DNA of 64,000 nt from Gammaproteobacteria bacterium 50_400_T64 (GCA_002162755.1 MAAS01000005.1:1-64000), one strand, 5' to 3'. Positions 28,561-38,435 are shown, counted from the first letter of the stretch. Program-made: numbers and translations. Notes: a model not told the origin generated them from the sequence alone.

Positions 28561-29622
28561 TCAGACTTGTTCGAACGTAGCGGAACCAACCAGCCTGCCC
28601 AGCGCTGTAATGACCCGCTGCGGCTCAAGCTCGACCAGGCACTTTACGTCGCCTCGCGGACATTCCCGCTGAAAACAGGGGCCGCAATCGACTGGCACTG
28701 ACAACACCTCAACACACTCACCTAGCGGCGGCGTGAAGCCGGGGGATGTCGAGCCGTAAACCACGACTAGCGGCCGACCCAGTGCGGCGGCAATGTGCAT
28801 TAAACCCGAGTCATTACTGACGACAGCTGAAGCCATGGAAAGTAAATCAATGGCTTCAGCTAGCTCAGTTTCTCCGGCAAGGTTGCGGATAAACGCACTA
28901 TTTTCACCCTCGATAGATTCTGCAATATGCTCACCAACCTCGGCATCACTTGCAGACCCCATTAACCAAACCTGCCAACCACGGCCAAGCATCTCTTCAG
29001 CAACGGCTTGATAGTGCTCCTCGGGCCAACGCTTAGCGGGGCCAAATTCAGCACCCGGACACAAGGCCAAAACGGGGCGCTGAAGATTGAGACCAAGCTT
29101 GTCACGCAAGTTCTGCAGGCCCGATTCGTCAACCTTCAGATGTGGCCGAGGTAGCTCAGCAGGTAGGGCTTTACCCTCCGCGTAAGCCAGGGCGATAAAG
29201 CGCTCTATCATCAAGGGATAGCGCTCTTTATCGAGCAGACGAATATCATTGAGCAAGCCGAAACGCATTTCACCGCGCCAACCCACACGCAGTGGAATAC
29301 CGGCAAAGGCGGGGATTAAGGCGGACTTTAAAGAATTGGGCAGCACATAAGCTGCGTCGTAAGCCTGCTTGCGCAACTGCTGCGCCAGAGCCCAACGTTT
29401 GGACAGCGCCAGTTCACCATGGCCTATCGGCATAGCGATAGCGGCATTGACTTCCGGCATACGTTCAATAATTGGCCGACTCCAGGCTGGTGCCAACACG
29501 TCGATGCTGCAATCGGGATCAAGCTGTTTAAGGCTGGTAAATAGCGTTTGTGCCATCACCATATCGCCGACCCAGGAAGGGCCGACGATGAGGATTTTGT
29601 TACTGTTAACGGGGGTGTTAAT
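28561..29622 (-). CDS. waaF: LPS heptosyltransferase II, apparent ATT start codon
   Basis: Adds heptose II to heptose I (GT9). The ORF track starts at ATG 29562, inside the conserved N-terminal motif. The same frame extends upstream through KILIVGPSWVGDMVMAQ, which is the start of WaaF in all relatives, but an in-frame TAA lies about 39 bases further up and there is no ATG, GTG, TTG or CTG between. The best start is ATT at 29622, giving MNTPVNSNKILIVGPSW, with AAGGGA 7 bases upstream. The product is 353 residues. Donor-site residues VVSNDSGLMHIAAALGRPLV are intact. It follows ilvE by 24 bases. Confidence 0.9.
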   Translation of the reverse strand: MNTPVNSNKILIVGPSWVGDMVMAQTLFTSLKQLDPDCSIDVLAPAWSRPIIERMPEVNAAIAMPIGHGELALSKRWALAQQLRKQAYDAAYVLPNSLKSALIPAFAGIPLRVGWRGEMRFGLLNDIRLLDKERYPLMIERFIALAYAEGKALPAELPRPHLKVDESGLQNLRDKLGLNLQRPVLALCPGAEFGPAKRWPEEHYQAVAEEMLGRGWQVWLMGSASDAEVGEHIAESIEGENSAFIRNLAGETELAEAIDLLSMASAVVSNDSGLMHIAAALGRPLVVVYGSTSPGFTPPLGECVEVLSVPVDCGPCFQRECPRGDVKCLVELEPQRVITALGRLVGSATFEQV

Positions 29623-29636
29623 GGGAGTGTCCCTTA
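29620..29636 (-). promoter_or_regulatory. ribosome-binding site and ATT initiation codon of waaF
   Basis: On the minus strand the sequence reads AAGGGACACTCCCATT: a Shine-Dalgarno-like AAGGGA, 7 bases, then ATT. This is the only well-placed initiation site upstream of the conserved WaaF N-terminus. ATT is used naturally by infC and a few other genes. The alternative is that this base is a sequencing error or a mutation of ATG. Confidence 0.55.
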
Positions 29637-29646
29637 TGAAAGGTAC

Positions 29647-30576
29647 TTAACCGTTAATCGGCGACAGCCACTCAGGGTGCTCGTCGTTGCGACCGCGCAC
29701 TGCGTCAAAATAAGCCGTTTGCAGCTCTGCAGTAATTGGCCCACGCGAGCCACAACCGATCTCGCGATTATCCAACTCACGAATCGGCAATACTTCAGCC
29801 GCGGTACCGGTGAAGAAGGCTTCGTCGGCGATATACACTTCGTCACGAGTAATACGTTTTTCACGCACTTCGTAACCGCGCTCCTGTGCCATTTGAATGA
29901 CACTGCCACGGGTGATCCCGTCGAGACAAGAGGTCAGCTCGGGCGTGTAGAGCACGCCATCGCGCACGATGAAAATATTCTCGCCACTGCCTTCGGCGAC
30001 GTAGCCCTCGACATCAAGTAGTAAGGCCTCGTCGTAGCCATTCTTCAGTGCTTCACGCAGCGCCATCATCGAATTCATGTAATTGCCATTCGCCTTGGCT
30101 TTACACATGGTGATGTTGACGTGGTGACGCGTATAAGAAGAGGTGTGAATGCGAATACCCTTCTCGAGAGATTCGGGGCTCATATACGAGGGCCATTCCC
30201 ATGAAGCGACAATGACGTGGGTCGACAAACCGTCGGCACGCAGGCCCATAGCCTCTGAACCGAGAAAAGCCATAGGACGCAAATAAGCCTCTTCAAGATT
30301 GTTGGCTTTCACCACATCGAGCTGAGCCTGATTTAGTGTGTCTTCATCGAAAGGCATGTCCATGCCAACAATTTTGGCCGAGTTATGCAGGCGTTTAGTG
30401 TGTTCTTTCAAACGAAAAATCGCCGTGCCTTTGTTCTCGGTATTGTAAGCGCGCACGCCTTCAAACACGCCCATGCCGTAGTGCAGAGTATGAGTAAGCA
30501 CATGCACTTTGGCATCACGCCAGGGCACCATCTCTCCATCAAACCAAATATAACCGTCACGATCTGCAAACGACAT
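29647..30576 (-). CDS. ilvE: branched-chain amino acid aminotransferase
   Basis: A PLP enzyme of fold type IV that carries out the last step of Ile, Leu and Val synthesis. The 309 residues begin SFADRDGYIWFDGEMVPW, with LHYGMGVFEGVRAYNT and the PLP-lysine region ITMCKAKANGNYMNSMMAL. The end, DNREIGCGSRGPITAELQ, is the usual one. The start is set by GAGGAG in GTAGAGGAGTAGTTCAATG. It lies 12 bases after glnE and just before waaF, so amino acid and LPS genes may share a transcript. Confidence 0.96.
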   Translation of the reverse strand: MSFADRDGYIWFDGEMVPWRDAKVHVLTHTLHYGMGVFEGVRAYNTENKGTAIFRLKEHTKRLHNSAKIVGMDMPFDEDTLNQAQLDVVKANNLEEAYLRPMAFLGSEAMGLRADGLSTHVIVASWEWPSYMSPESLEKGIRIHTSSYTRHHVNITMCKAKANGNYMNSMMALREALKNGYDEALLLDVEGYVAEGSGENIFIVRDGVLYTPELTSCLDGITRGSVIQMAQERGYEVREKRITRDEVYIADEAFFTGTAAEVLPIRELDNREIGCGSRGPITAELQTAYFDAVRGRNDEHPEWLSPING

Positions 30577-30588
30577 TGAACTACTCCT

Positions 30589-33465
30589 CTACGCTAACTC
30601 TTTACTGTCAAATAACCGCGCCCAAATGGTGGCAACGGCCTGACGATGAGTATCAAATTCCCCAGTCTTCACCACGCCCGGCAACTGCTGCAGCTGTAAA
30701 CGATGACCTGCTGAACGATAGGCAATATAGGCCTGCGTCAGTTGCTCGCCTTCCTCTATCGAGAAAAAGCCAGCGCTCACCAAATCACCCAATATGCGGA
30801 TGTTATCTTGCCAATGAGCCACGGCGGGTACGGAATTGGACTGGGCTAAAACCGCGAATTGAACCATAAATTCAATGTCGACGATACCACCCCTATCCTG
30901 TTTAAGATTGAACTCGCCCTCGGCTTGCGCGCCAACACCGGAGCCAAGGTGGTCAAACATTTTCGTGCGCATGCCGCCGACCTCTTCACGCAGCGTGTCG
31001 ATGTCACGGCCCTGCTCCAGCAACTGCCTGCGCAGAGCCTCAAACTGTTCGGTTAATGACTGATCACCCGCGATAGATCTGGCCCGCACCAGCGCCTGCT
31101 GCTCCCAGGTCCAGGCATTTTCACGCTGATACTTTTCGAAAGCGGCCAAGGAGCAAACCAACAAACCCGAATTACCCGATGGCCGCAGGCGCATATCGGT
31201 TTCGTAGAGCACACCGGAAGCCATGCGCGTACCGAGAATATGTAATATGCGCTGTCCCAGGCGGGCAAAAAAGGTTTCGTTATCGACACTGCGCTCACCA
31301 TCGGTATTTAAACCCTGGGTAGCATTGTGAATAAACACCATATCCAGATCGGAACCGTGACCCAGCTCAATGCCGCCCAACTTGCCGTAACCGACGATTA
31401 GCAGGCCAGGCGTTTGTCCGTCGGCATTGCACGGCAGACCGTAGCGACTGGTCATGTCGTGCCAGGCGATGGCCAGCACCTGCTCCAGCATCACCTCAGC
31501 CAACCAGGTTAAATAATCGCTGACGCGCATTAAAGGCAGCATACCCATCACTTCACAGGCGGCGACGCGCAAGCCATGGGCGAGGCGGAAATAGCGTAGG
31601 GTTTCCATCTGCGCTTCGAGATCTTCATCGGGAATACGCAATAATAGTTGCCGCAGCTCGTCGGCCAGTTGCTCGCGGTCGGGGGGCGTATACAGCGTTC
31701 TGGCGTCGAGTAGCTCATCGAGCAGAGCCGGGTTACGTGCCAGGCTTTCGGCGATCCACGGACTGGCGGCACAGAGTTTGACCAGCTGCTCCAGCGCTGA
31801 GGGGCTTTCTATTAACAGCACCAAATAAGCACTGCGCCGAGCGACTGCTTCAATGAGGAGCAATACGCGCTGCAGAGTCTGGGTACTATTTGCCAGTGGC
31901 GCGCAACCGGCAATCAATAGCGGCAACAAACAATCGAGGCGAACGCGAGTCTCCGTTTGCATGGCTTGCACAGCGCTACTTTCTAGCAACTGCTGCAAGG
32001 TTTGCGCGGCCAGCTCGGTATCGTCATAGTCGAGATCACTTAGGCGTTTAAGTGTTTGCTCAGGCTCATCAAACAGCCAGACTTCTGCATCCTCTTCACC
32101 ACCACTGTCATCCGTATCTTCGTCAAAACCACTAAAAACACTGCGCACAAAGTCGCGATGCCTGTCCAGCTCGCGCATAAAGCTGGCCCAGTCAACAAAG
32201 CCCATCATTGTCGCCATGCGCAGGTGCTCCAGCTCGCCCTCGGGCAAGAGCTGAGTTTGCTGGTCTCGCCAGCCCTGAATAACGTGCTCCACATCGCGCA
32301 GGAAACAGTAGCTTTGCCACAGTTTGTCGCCACTGCCATCGGGCAGCAGCTTTTCTTCGTCAATCAAACGCAAGACCTGGCGCAGGCTCTGGGTTTGGAA
32401 ATGCAGGTCGCGACCACCGCGTATTAACTGAAAAGCCTGGGCGGTAAATTCAATTTCGCGAATGCCACCGGGGCCAAGTTTAATATCGCTGCCCAGTCCC
32501 CGGCGCAGTACTTCACGGGTGATCATTGCCTTCATATCGCGCAGTGCTTGAATGGCCCCGAAGTCGATATAACGGCGATAGGTGAAGGGCCGCAGTATGC
32601 TCATTATCTCAGCTTGCGCAGCGTCATTGCCGGTGATGGCCCGGCATTTGATCATCGCGTAGCGCTCCCAGTCCCGCCCCTGAGCCTGGTAATAATCTTC
32701 CATCGCCGCGAAATTCAGCACCAACGTGCCGCTTTCACCGTAGGGCCGTAAACGCATATCGACACGAAACACAAAGCCATCGATAGTTTTATTATCCAGC
32801 GCCTGTATCAGCTTCTGGCCAAGACGGATGAAAAATTCCTGGTTAGTGCACTGGCTGCGCCCGCCCTCGGTGTCGCCGGCTTCGGGATAGGTGAAAATCA
32901 GATCAATGTCGGACGACACATTCAGCTCGCCAGCGCCCATCTTGCCCATCCCCAGCACCACTAGCTCCTGGCGCTGGCCACTTTCGGCACCCATCGGCGT
33001 ACCCCAGCGCTCGGCAAGCATGGCGTAAAGGAAGTCCATTGCCGACGTGATTGTCACATCGGCCAGCCAGGTCATGTCCCCGGTAGTTTCCAGGGTGCCT
33101 GCCTGTCGTGTGAGATCACGCCAGATAATGCGCAGCATGTGGCGGCGGCGGAATTTCCGCAGGCCGCTCTGTAATTCGGCCTCACTTTTAAACGCGAGCA
33201 ATTCAGCGGGCACCCCGTCATCACTACGCGAAGTCAGCAGCTCGCCACTCGCCACCAGATCACGCAGTAAATCGGGAAACTGAATGCAATTGAGCGCGAC
33301 AAACTCGCTGCCCGCCCACACCCAGTGCAACTGCCTGGCAAAGGTTTCATCTTCAAGTTGCCGGTTCAGCCAGAGCTTATCCTCTGCCGAGGCGCTCTCG
33401 TTAAAGCGCTCAAGGTAAGTGTCGACACTTGCCTGTAGTGCATCGGGTAACTGTAAACTTTTCAT
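30589..33465 (-). CDS. glnE: bifunctional glutamine synthetase adenylyltransferase / deadenylase
   Basis: Adds or removes AMP on glutamine synthetase according to PII and glutamine. Two nucleotidyltransferase domains are visible: the N-terminal deadenylase with NVSSDIDLIFTYPEAG and the C-terminal adenylylase with ELGHGSDLDMVFIHN, joined by the regulatory region. I start at the second Met (MKSLQLPDALQAS, 33465; 958 residues); the ORF track adds MGRS. The order glnE-ilvE-waaF is also seen in Pseudomonas. Confidence 0.95.
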   Translation of the reverse strand: MKSLQLPDALQASVDTYLERFNESASAEDKLWLNRQLEDETFARQLHWVWAGSEFVALNCIQFPDLLRDLVASGELLTSRSDDGVPAELLAFKSEAELQSGLRKFRRRHMLRIIWRDLTRQAGTLETTGDMTWLADVTITSAMDFLYAMLAERWGTPMGAESGQRQELVVLGMGKMGAGELNVSSDIDLIFTYPEAGDTEGGRSQCTNQEFFIRLGQKLIQALDNKTIDGFVFRVDMRLRPYGESGTLVLNFAAMEDYYQAQGRDWERYAMIKCRAITGNDAAQAEIMSILRPFTYRRYIDFGAIQALRDMKAMITREVLRRGLGSDIKLGPGGIREIEFTAQAFQLIRGGRDLHFQTQSLRQVLRLIDEEKLLPDGSGDKLWQSYCFLRDVEHVIQGWRDQQTQLLPEGELEHLRMATMMGFVDWASFMRELDRHRDFVRSVFSGFDEDTDDSGGEEDAEVWLFDEPEQTLKRLSDLDYDDTELAAQTLQQLLESSAVQAMQTETRVRLDCLLPLLIAGCAPLANSTQTLQRVLLLIEAVARRSAYLVLLIESPSALEQLVKLCAASPWIAESLARNPALLDELLDARTLYTPPDREQLADELRQLLLRIPDEDLEAQMETLRYFRLAHGLRVAACEVMGMLPLMRVSDYLTWLAEVMLEQVLAIAWHDMTSRYGLPCNADGQTPGLLIVGYGKLGGIELGHGSDLDMVFIHNATQGLNTDGERSVDNETFFARLGQRILHILGTRMASGVLYETDMRLRPSGNSGLLVCSLAAFEKYQRENAWTWEQQALVRARSIAGDQSLTEQFEALRRQLLEQGRDIDTLREEVGGMRTKMFDHLGSGVGAQAEGEFNLKQDRGGIVDIEFMVQFAVLAQSNSVPAVAHWQDNIRILGDLVSAGFFSIEEGEQLTQAYIAYRSAGHRLQLQQLPGVVKTGEFDTHRQAVATIWARLFDSKELA

Positions 33466-33695
33466 CGATCGCCCCATTCAACTATTCAACTATTCCACCA
33501 ACAAACCAAACAAAGACAGAAAGCCCCTGGCATTATCGCCCAGCCTTCACGCCCCCCACCTTACAATCATGCAAGAGCTCACAAACGACACATTGCGCCG
33601 AGGCAAGCAGATTGCATTTTTAGCGTGCGGGCTTACACTTATTGAAACACTCAATTGTTAATTATAATTCCGTATTTGAGGTCGTTCAGCAAGCC

Positions 33696-34823
33696 ATGAA
33701 TTTTCTCCCCATGCTACAGGCACTAATTGCCAGCAACTCCATTAGCAGCGTCAACGCCGATGTCGACCAGGGCAACCGCGAAGTGATCGACATTCTCGCC
33801 ACCTGGCTCGACGATCTCGGCTTTGCCACCGAGGTTATGCCTCTTGACGACCCGCGAAAAGCCAACCTTATTGCCACACTCGGCACCGGCCCCGGCGGAC
33901 TGGTACTGGCCGGGCATACCGACACCGTGCCCTGCGATGAAGGCCTTTGGCAGCAATCGCCTTTTAAACTGACGGAACGGGACAACCGCTTTTACGGTCT
34001 CGGTGTTTGCGATATGAAAGGCTTTTTCCCCCTGGCAATAGAGGCCGCGAAAAGCTTTCTCGACAAGCCCCTGCAACAACCGCTCATTATTCTCGCCACC
34101 GCCGATGAAGAATCCTCCATGGCTGGCGCACGGGCACTGGCAGCCGCTGGCAAACCCAAGGCCCGCGCCGCCTTAATCGGCGAGCCCACCGGTATGAAGC
34201 CCATCGCCATGCACAAGGGCATTATGATTGAAAAGCTGCTGATACAAGGTAAATCCGGCCACTCCAGTAACCCCGCCCTGGGCAACAACGCCCTGCACAC
34301 CATGCACGATGCCATCGGCGTATTGCGTGCTCTGCAAAGCGAATTAAAAGCGAACTACCACAATCCCCTCTTTGCCATCGACTACCCCACGCTCAACCTC
34401 GGCTGTATTCACGGCGGCGATAATCCCAACCGTATTTGCGGCCATAGCGAGCTTGGTTTTGAAATACGCCCGCTGCCGGGCATGGACATTAGCGAGCTGC
34501 AGGGCTTGCTCGAACAACGCCTGCTCCGCCTTGGCGCAGCGGAAGGCACACAAGTCAGCATGCAACACTTTGGCGTGCCCGCCTTTGCCGCCGACGAAGA
34601 CTCCGAACTGGTCGCCCTCTGCGAAAAACTCACCGGCCACCGCAGCGAAAGCGTCGCCTTCGCCACCGAGGCACCCTATTTACACCAGCTGGGGATGGAC
34701 GCCATGGTGCTCGGCCCCGGCGATATCAACCAGGCCCACCAGCCCGATGAATATCTTGCCACCGAGCGGATTAAACCGATGATCAAATTACTTGAAGAGC
34801 TTATTGCTTATTATTGTTTATAA
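33696..34823 (+). CDS. argE: acetylornithine deacetylase
   Basis: Hydrolyses N-acetylornithine to ornithine in the linear arginine pathway. An M20 zinc peptidase fold of 375 residues if started at ATG 33696 (MNFLPMLQALIASNSISS, the family N-terminus); the track's TTG start adds 18 residues. Metal and catalytic residues are visible in LAGHTDTVPCDEG, GVCDMKGFFPL, TADEESSMAGA and LIGEPTGMKPI. The C-terminal LGPGDINQAHQPDEYLA is typical. It lies upstream of argA, but two unrelated genes separate them. Confidence 0.93.
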   Translation: MNFLPMLQALIASNSISSVNADVDQGNREVIDILATWLDDLGFATEVMPLDDPRKANLIATLGTGPGGLVLAGHTDTVPCDEGLWQQSPFKLTERDNRFYGLGVCDMKGFFPLAIEAAKSFLDKPLQQPLIILATADEESSMAGARALAAAGKPKARAALIGEPTGMKPIAMHKGIMIEKLLIQGKSGHSSNPALGNNALHTMHDAIGVLRALQSELKANYHNPLFAIDYPTLNLGCIHGGDNPNRICGHSELGFEIRPLPGMDISELQGLLEQRLLRLGAAEGTQVSMQHFGVPAFAADEDSELVALCEKLTGHRSESVAFATEAPYLHQLGMDAMVLGPGDINQAHQPDEYLATERIKPMIKLLEELIAYYCL

Positions 34824-34861
34824 GTCGACGCCCCAACATGTGCATAACAGGAGGCTAGGTC

Positions 34862-36334
34862 TTGCCAAAATCAGACTTTTCAATGCGAGACCAAAAGTGT
34901 CGTTTCATCGCCCTGCTTTCCGCTCTGTTAATATCCAGCTTTTTATTTATCAGCTTGGTCAGTTATTTTTCTGCGCATAAATCTATTGCCGCCCAGGTTG
35001 AAAAAACCACACTACCCCTTACAAGCGATAATATTTATTCAGAAATACAACGCGACTTATTAAAACCAATTTTCATATCCTCCATGATGGCAACAGATAC
35101 TTTTGTTCGAGACTGGGTTATAAATGGCGAAAATAAACACGAAGAAATTATTCATTATTTAAAAGAGATTAAAGAAAGTCATGGCGCTTTAACCAGCTTC
35201 TTTATATCTGAAAAAACGAAGACATATTACCACCCAAATGGCGTCTTAAGAAAAGTCAAGAAATCAAACAAAAACGACGCCTGGTATTTCCGCGTTAACG
35301 ACTTGGCTGCTGATTACGAGGTCAATGTTGACGCAGACATGGCTTACAAAGCAAAACTCACCATTTTTATCAACCACAAAATATTTGATTACAGCGGAGG
35401 GTATATTGGCGTTATTGGTGTTGGACTACCTGTAGATTCCGTTCAAACACTCATTGAAAGCTATAAAGAACGCTATGGTAGAGAGGTGTTTTTTATAGAC
35501 AAAGAAGGATTAGTTAAGCTGCACGGGGCTTCCTACAACGAGCCAAAAGACATACGAAAAATAGAGGGTCTCTCGGCAATAGCAAGCCAGATATCAAGCT
35601 CACAAAACAGCGCTATATCTTATAAAAACAATGGGAAAACCATCTATTTAAACAGCCGATTCATACCAGAATTCAACTGGTATCTTATTGTTGCACAGCA
35701 AAAAAGCGAAGACGAAACAAGAATACAAAACATATTAATAACAAACTTATTAGTTAGCCTGGCAGCATCGATTATAATTATATTTCTAGTCAGCATTATT
35801 ATTTCTGGTTACCAAAAGAGACTAGAAGCCATGGCAACAACGGACAAATTAACAGGCACAGCAAATCGTCAAATATTCAACGCTCTCTTCAAACAAGCCT
35901 CCACCCACTCCAAACGTAATAAACTACCACTTTCTGTAATAATGCTTGATATAGATTATTTTAAAAAAATCAACGACGAACATGGCCACCCAGCAGGAGA
36001 CCAAGTATTAAAAGAATTTTCAGAAACCATAAAAAGAATCATTAGAGAATCAGACAGTATATTTCGATGGGGAGGCGAAGAATTCCTTATCCTGCTACCC
36101 GACAGCAATATAAAAGCAGCCCACAAACTTGCCGATAAGATTCGTCTAACGGTGGAAAACATGACTGCAACATTCTCAGGGAAGCCCATAACAACAACCA
36201 TCAGCGCGGGAGTAGCGGGCATTACTGACACAGATACTGCTGATGATTTAATCTTACGTGCAGACAAAGCGCTTTATACCGCAAAAGAAAACGGCCGCAA
36301 TCGAGTAGAAAGCGCCGTTAGTAGCGAAACATGA
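34862..36334 (+). CDS. Cache-GGDEF diguanylate cyclase
   Basis: A 490-residue inner-membrane sensor that makes c-di-GMP. TM1 is at about 15-36, a periplasmic double-Cache-like ligand domain follows at about 40-285 (YHPNGVLRKV, YIGVIGVGLPVDSV), TM2 at about 297-318, and the GGDEF domain at about 325-485. The active site is WGGEEF and an inhibitory I-site RESD lies five residues before it, so it should be active and feedback-inhibited. The start is TTG 34862 after AGGAGG. The gene is clearly more AT-rich than argE and argA and looks like an insertion between them. Confidence 0.9.
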   Translation: MPKSDFSMRDQKCRFIALLSALLISSFLFISLVSYFSAHKSIAAQVEKTTLPLTSDNIYSEIQRDLLKPIFISSMMATDTFVRDWVINGENKHEEIIHYLKEIKESHGALTSFFISEKTKTYYHPNGVLRKVKKSNKNDAWYFRVNDLAADYEVNVDADMAYKAKLTIFINHKIFDYSGGYIGVIGVGLPVDSVQTLIESYKERYGREVFFIDKEGLVKLHGASYNEPKDIRKIEGLSAIASQISSSQNSAISYKNNGKTIYLNSRFIPEFNWYLIVAQQKSEDETRIQNILITNLLVSLAASIIIIFLVSIIISGYQKRLEAMATTDKLTGTANRQIFNALFKQASTHSKRNKLPLSVIMLDIDYFKKINDEHGHPAGDQVLKEFSETIKRIIRESDSIFRWGGEEFLILLPDSNIKAAHKLADKIRLTVENMTATFSGKPITTTISAGVAGITDTDTADDLILRADKALYTAKENGRNRVESAVSSET

Positions 36335-36431
36335 GAACCACTATTTGACGCAGGGCAAGGCTCATCGACAGCATTACACGAAGGCGGTAAGCCACAAGAT
36401 CCCATCACTATCCATTTTTCTATCAGCCCGC

Positions 36432-36827
36432 TTATTCAAAGGCGTAACCCGCCTTCCCCCAAGCATGGGCACCACCTTCAAGATTACTTATATTGCTAAA
36501 ACCCAGGTCATAAAGCGTTCTTGCCGCAGCATTACCCATTGGCCCACCGGCACAGTACAAGTAAATAGCCGCATCTTTGTCTTTAGGCAGCTTGTCGATA
36601 TGTTGTTCCACCTTGTTATAGGGAATGAACAAGTCCGTGCCTTTTATAGGCCGCTGTCTAGGCGTGTGGACATCCACCAGAAAAATATCTTCTGCTTGCA
36701 TGAGTGCATTTAATTCGGCCGGGCTTATCATTGTCAGGTAGTCCGGCTTTTGAAAGGAGCAGCCGCTAATAATAAGGGCAAAAACAGCTACAAATACTGC
36801 TGGGTGAAAATGAATTGTTTTAAACAT
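36432..36827 (-). CDS. rhodanese-like lipoprotein
   Basis: A 131-residue single rhodanese domain on a lipoprotein. I start at ATG 36827 (MFKTIHFHP), which has GGAG 9 bases upstream; the track's TTG start adds 5 residues. The lipobox is LIISGC, and the rhodanese domain has IFLVDVHTPRQRP and the active-site loop YLYCAGGPMGNAA with the catalytic Cys. Periplasmic rhodaneses handle sulfane sulfur or cyanide; the substrate is not known. It is convergent with the GGDEF gene and divergent from argA. Confidence 0.85.
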   Translation of the reverse strand: MFKTIHFHPAVFVAVFALIISGCSFQKPDYLTMISPAELNALMQAEDIFLVDVHTPRQRPIKGTDLFIPYNKVEQHIDKLPKDKDAAIYLYCAGGPMGNAAARTLYDLGFSNISNLEGGAHAWGKAGYAFE

Positions 36828-37064
36828 AGAGAATATCTCCAAAATTAATTTACTTGCGCACTACTTCAACCCTATGCATAAACGGCCGGAGCGAAGCAGT
36901 TTCACGTATTTTATGGATATAAAGTTTAACCCTCGCCTCATTTTATAGAAAGGAAACAAGGCAAGCCCTTAAGTATGAATTGAACAAACACAGCCACTAA
37001 TGCCCGTGTCGCAGAGTATGTATGAGGTACCGACATGGACTCTAGCATCTCGTGTAGCACTTGC

Positions 37065-37070
37065 TATACT
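37065..37070 (+). promoter_or_regulatory. possible -10 element for argA
   Basis: TATACT lies 42 bases upstream of the argA ATG. No convincing -35 box or ARG-box pair is visible at the right spacing, so this is tentative. Confidence 0.25.
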
Positions 37071-37112
37071 CGAGCGAAACTTACTACCCCTAGCGCATAT
37101 AAAGCCAAGGCC

Positions 37113-38420
37113 ATGACTGACTACGTGAAATTTTTCCGCGAAACCTCGCCCTACATCAACCGGCATAGGGGCAAGACCTTTGTTATCGCCCTGCCTGGCG
37201 AGGCTATTTGCCATGCTAATTTTACCCACATTATTCACGATATTGCCCTGCTTAATTCGCTGGGTATACGTATTGTTTTAGTCCACGGTGCCCGTCCGCA
37301 GCTTGAACAGCGTCTGGAGCAATGCCAGCTAACACTCAATTATGTTGACCACACCCCTATCACTGACAGTCAGGCGATGGAGTGCGTAAAAGATGCCGTA
37401 GGTAGTGCGCGTATTAGTATTGAGTCACTGCTGTCGATGGGCTTGTCCAATTCGCCCATGCACGGCGCACGCATTCGTGTGGTGAGCGGCAACTTCATTA
37501 TTGCCAGACCCCTCGGTATTCACGAGGGACTCGACTTTCAACACAGTGGCGAAGTACGCAAAATCGACCGCGCCGGGATACAAAGCCAGCTCGACGATAA
37601 TGCCATTGTGCTGCTCTCTTGCGTTGGTTATTCGCCGACTGGCGAAACCTTCAATCTCAGCTTTGAAGATGTTGCCACCCAGGCGGCTATTAATCTGGGC
37701 GCTGAAAAACTTATTTTTCTCGGTGCCGATTCGGGCCTGCTCGATGCCAACAGCGCATTGATAAGAAGTATTGATTTAAAGCAGGCGCAACAACGACTCG
37801 AACAACAGAAACCTTTCGGCCCCATGCAGGCTCTGCAGGGGGCTTACCAGGCCTGCCTTAGTGGCGTGCCACGCTGTCATTTAATTAGCTACTGCGCAGA
37901 CGGCGCCCTGCTTGGCGAGCTATTTACGCGTGATGGCACGGGCACACTGGTGTTACAGCACAGCAAGGAAGTCATCCGCCAGGCGAATATCGATGACATT
38001 ACTGGCATTCTCGAGCTAATTAGCCCACTTGAAGAACAGGGCGTGCTGGTCAAGCGTTCACGTGAACTACTTGAAACAGAAATATCCCGCTTCTGCGTCA
38101 TCACTCACCCCGAAGGTATGCTTATTGCCTGCGCCGCCCTCTATCCCTTTTCTGATGGTAAAGCCGCAGAACTCGCCTGCGTGGTCACTCACCCCGACTT
38201 CCACAATCGCGGGCTGGCCACACGACTACTCGAGCATTTGGAAAACAAGGCAAAAAACGAACTGTCACTACACGCATTATTTGTACTCACCACACAGGCG
38301 GCCCACTGGTTTCAGGAAAACGGCTTTACGACCACCAGCCTCGAACAATTACCACTAGAGAAAGCCACGCTCTACAACTACCAACGCAATTCAAAGATTT
38401 TCCATAAGCGCCTGGTTTAG
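37113..38420 (+). CDS. argA: amino-acid N-acetyltransferase (N-acetylglutamate synthase)
   Basis: First step of arginine synthesis: acetylates glutamate from acetyl-CoA. The 435-residue protein has an N-terminal amino-acid-kinase-like regulatory domain (FVIALPGEAI, IVLVHGARPQLEQRL), which binds arginine for feedback inhibition, and a C-terminal GNAT domain (ELACVVTHPDFHNRGLATRL, LFVLTTQAAHWFQENGF). I start at MTDYVKFFRE, the family start, not at the upstream ORF Met. It is normally next to argE in relatives. Confidence 0.94.
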   Translation: MTDYVKFFRETSPYINRHRGKTFVIALPGEAICHANFTHIIHDIALLNSLGIRIVLVHGARPQLEQRLEQCQLTLNYVDHTPITDSQAMECVKDAVGSARISIESLLSMGLSNSPMHGARIRVVSGNFIIARPLGIHEGLDFQHSGEVRKIDRAGIQSQLDDNAIVLLSCVGYSPTGETFNLSFEDVATQAAINLGAEKLIFLGADSGLLDANSALIRSIDLKQAQQRLEQQKPFGPMQALQGAYQACLSGVPRCHLISYCADGALLGELFTRDGTGTLVLQHSKEVIRQANIDDITGILELISPLEEQGVLVKRSRELLETEISRFCVITHPEGMLIACAALYPFSDGKAAELACVVTHPDFHNRGLATRLLEHLENKAKNELSLHALFVLTTQAAHWFQENGFTTTSLEQLPLEKATLYNYQRNSKIFHKRLV

Positions 38421-38435
38421 CGTGACAAAACCCCA

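Noticed and set aside
36970-36990. ARG-box-like half site (TATGAATTGAACA) upstream of argA
   Set aside because: Only one half resembles the box and no paired site follows at the expected spacing.
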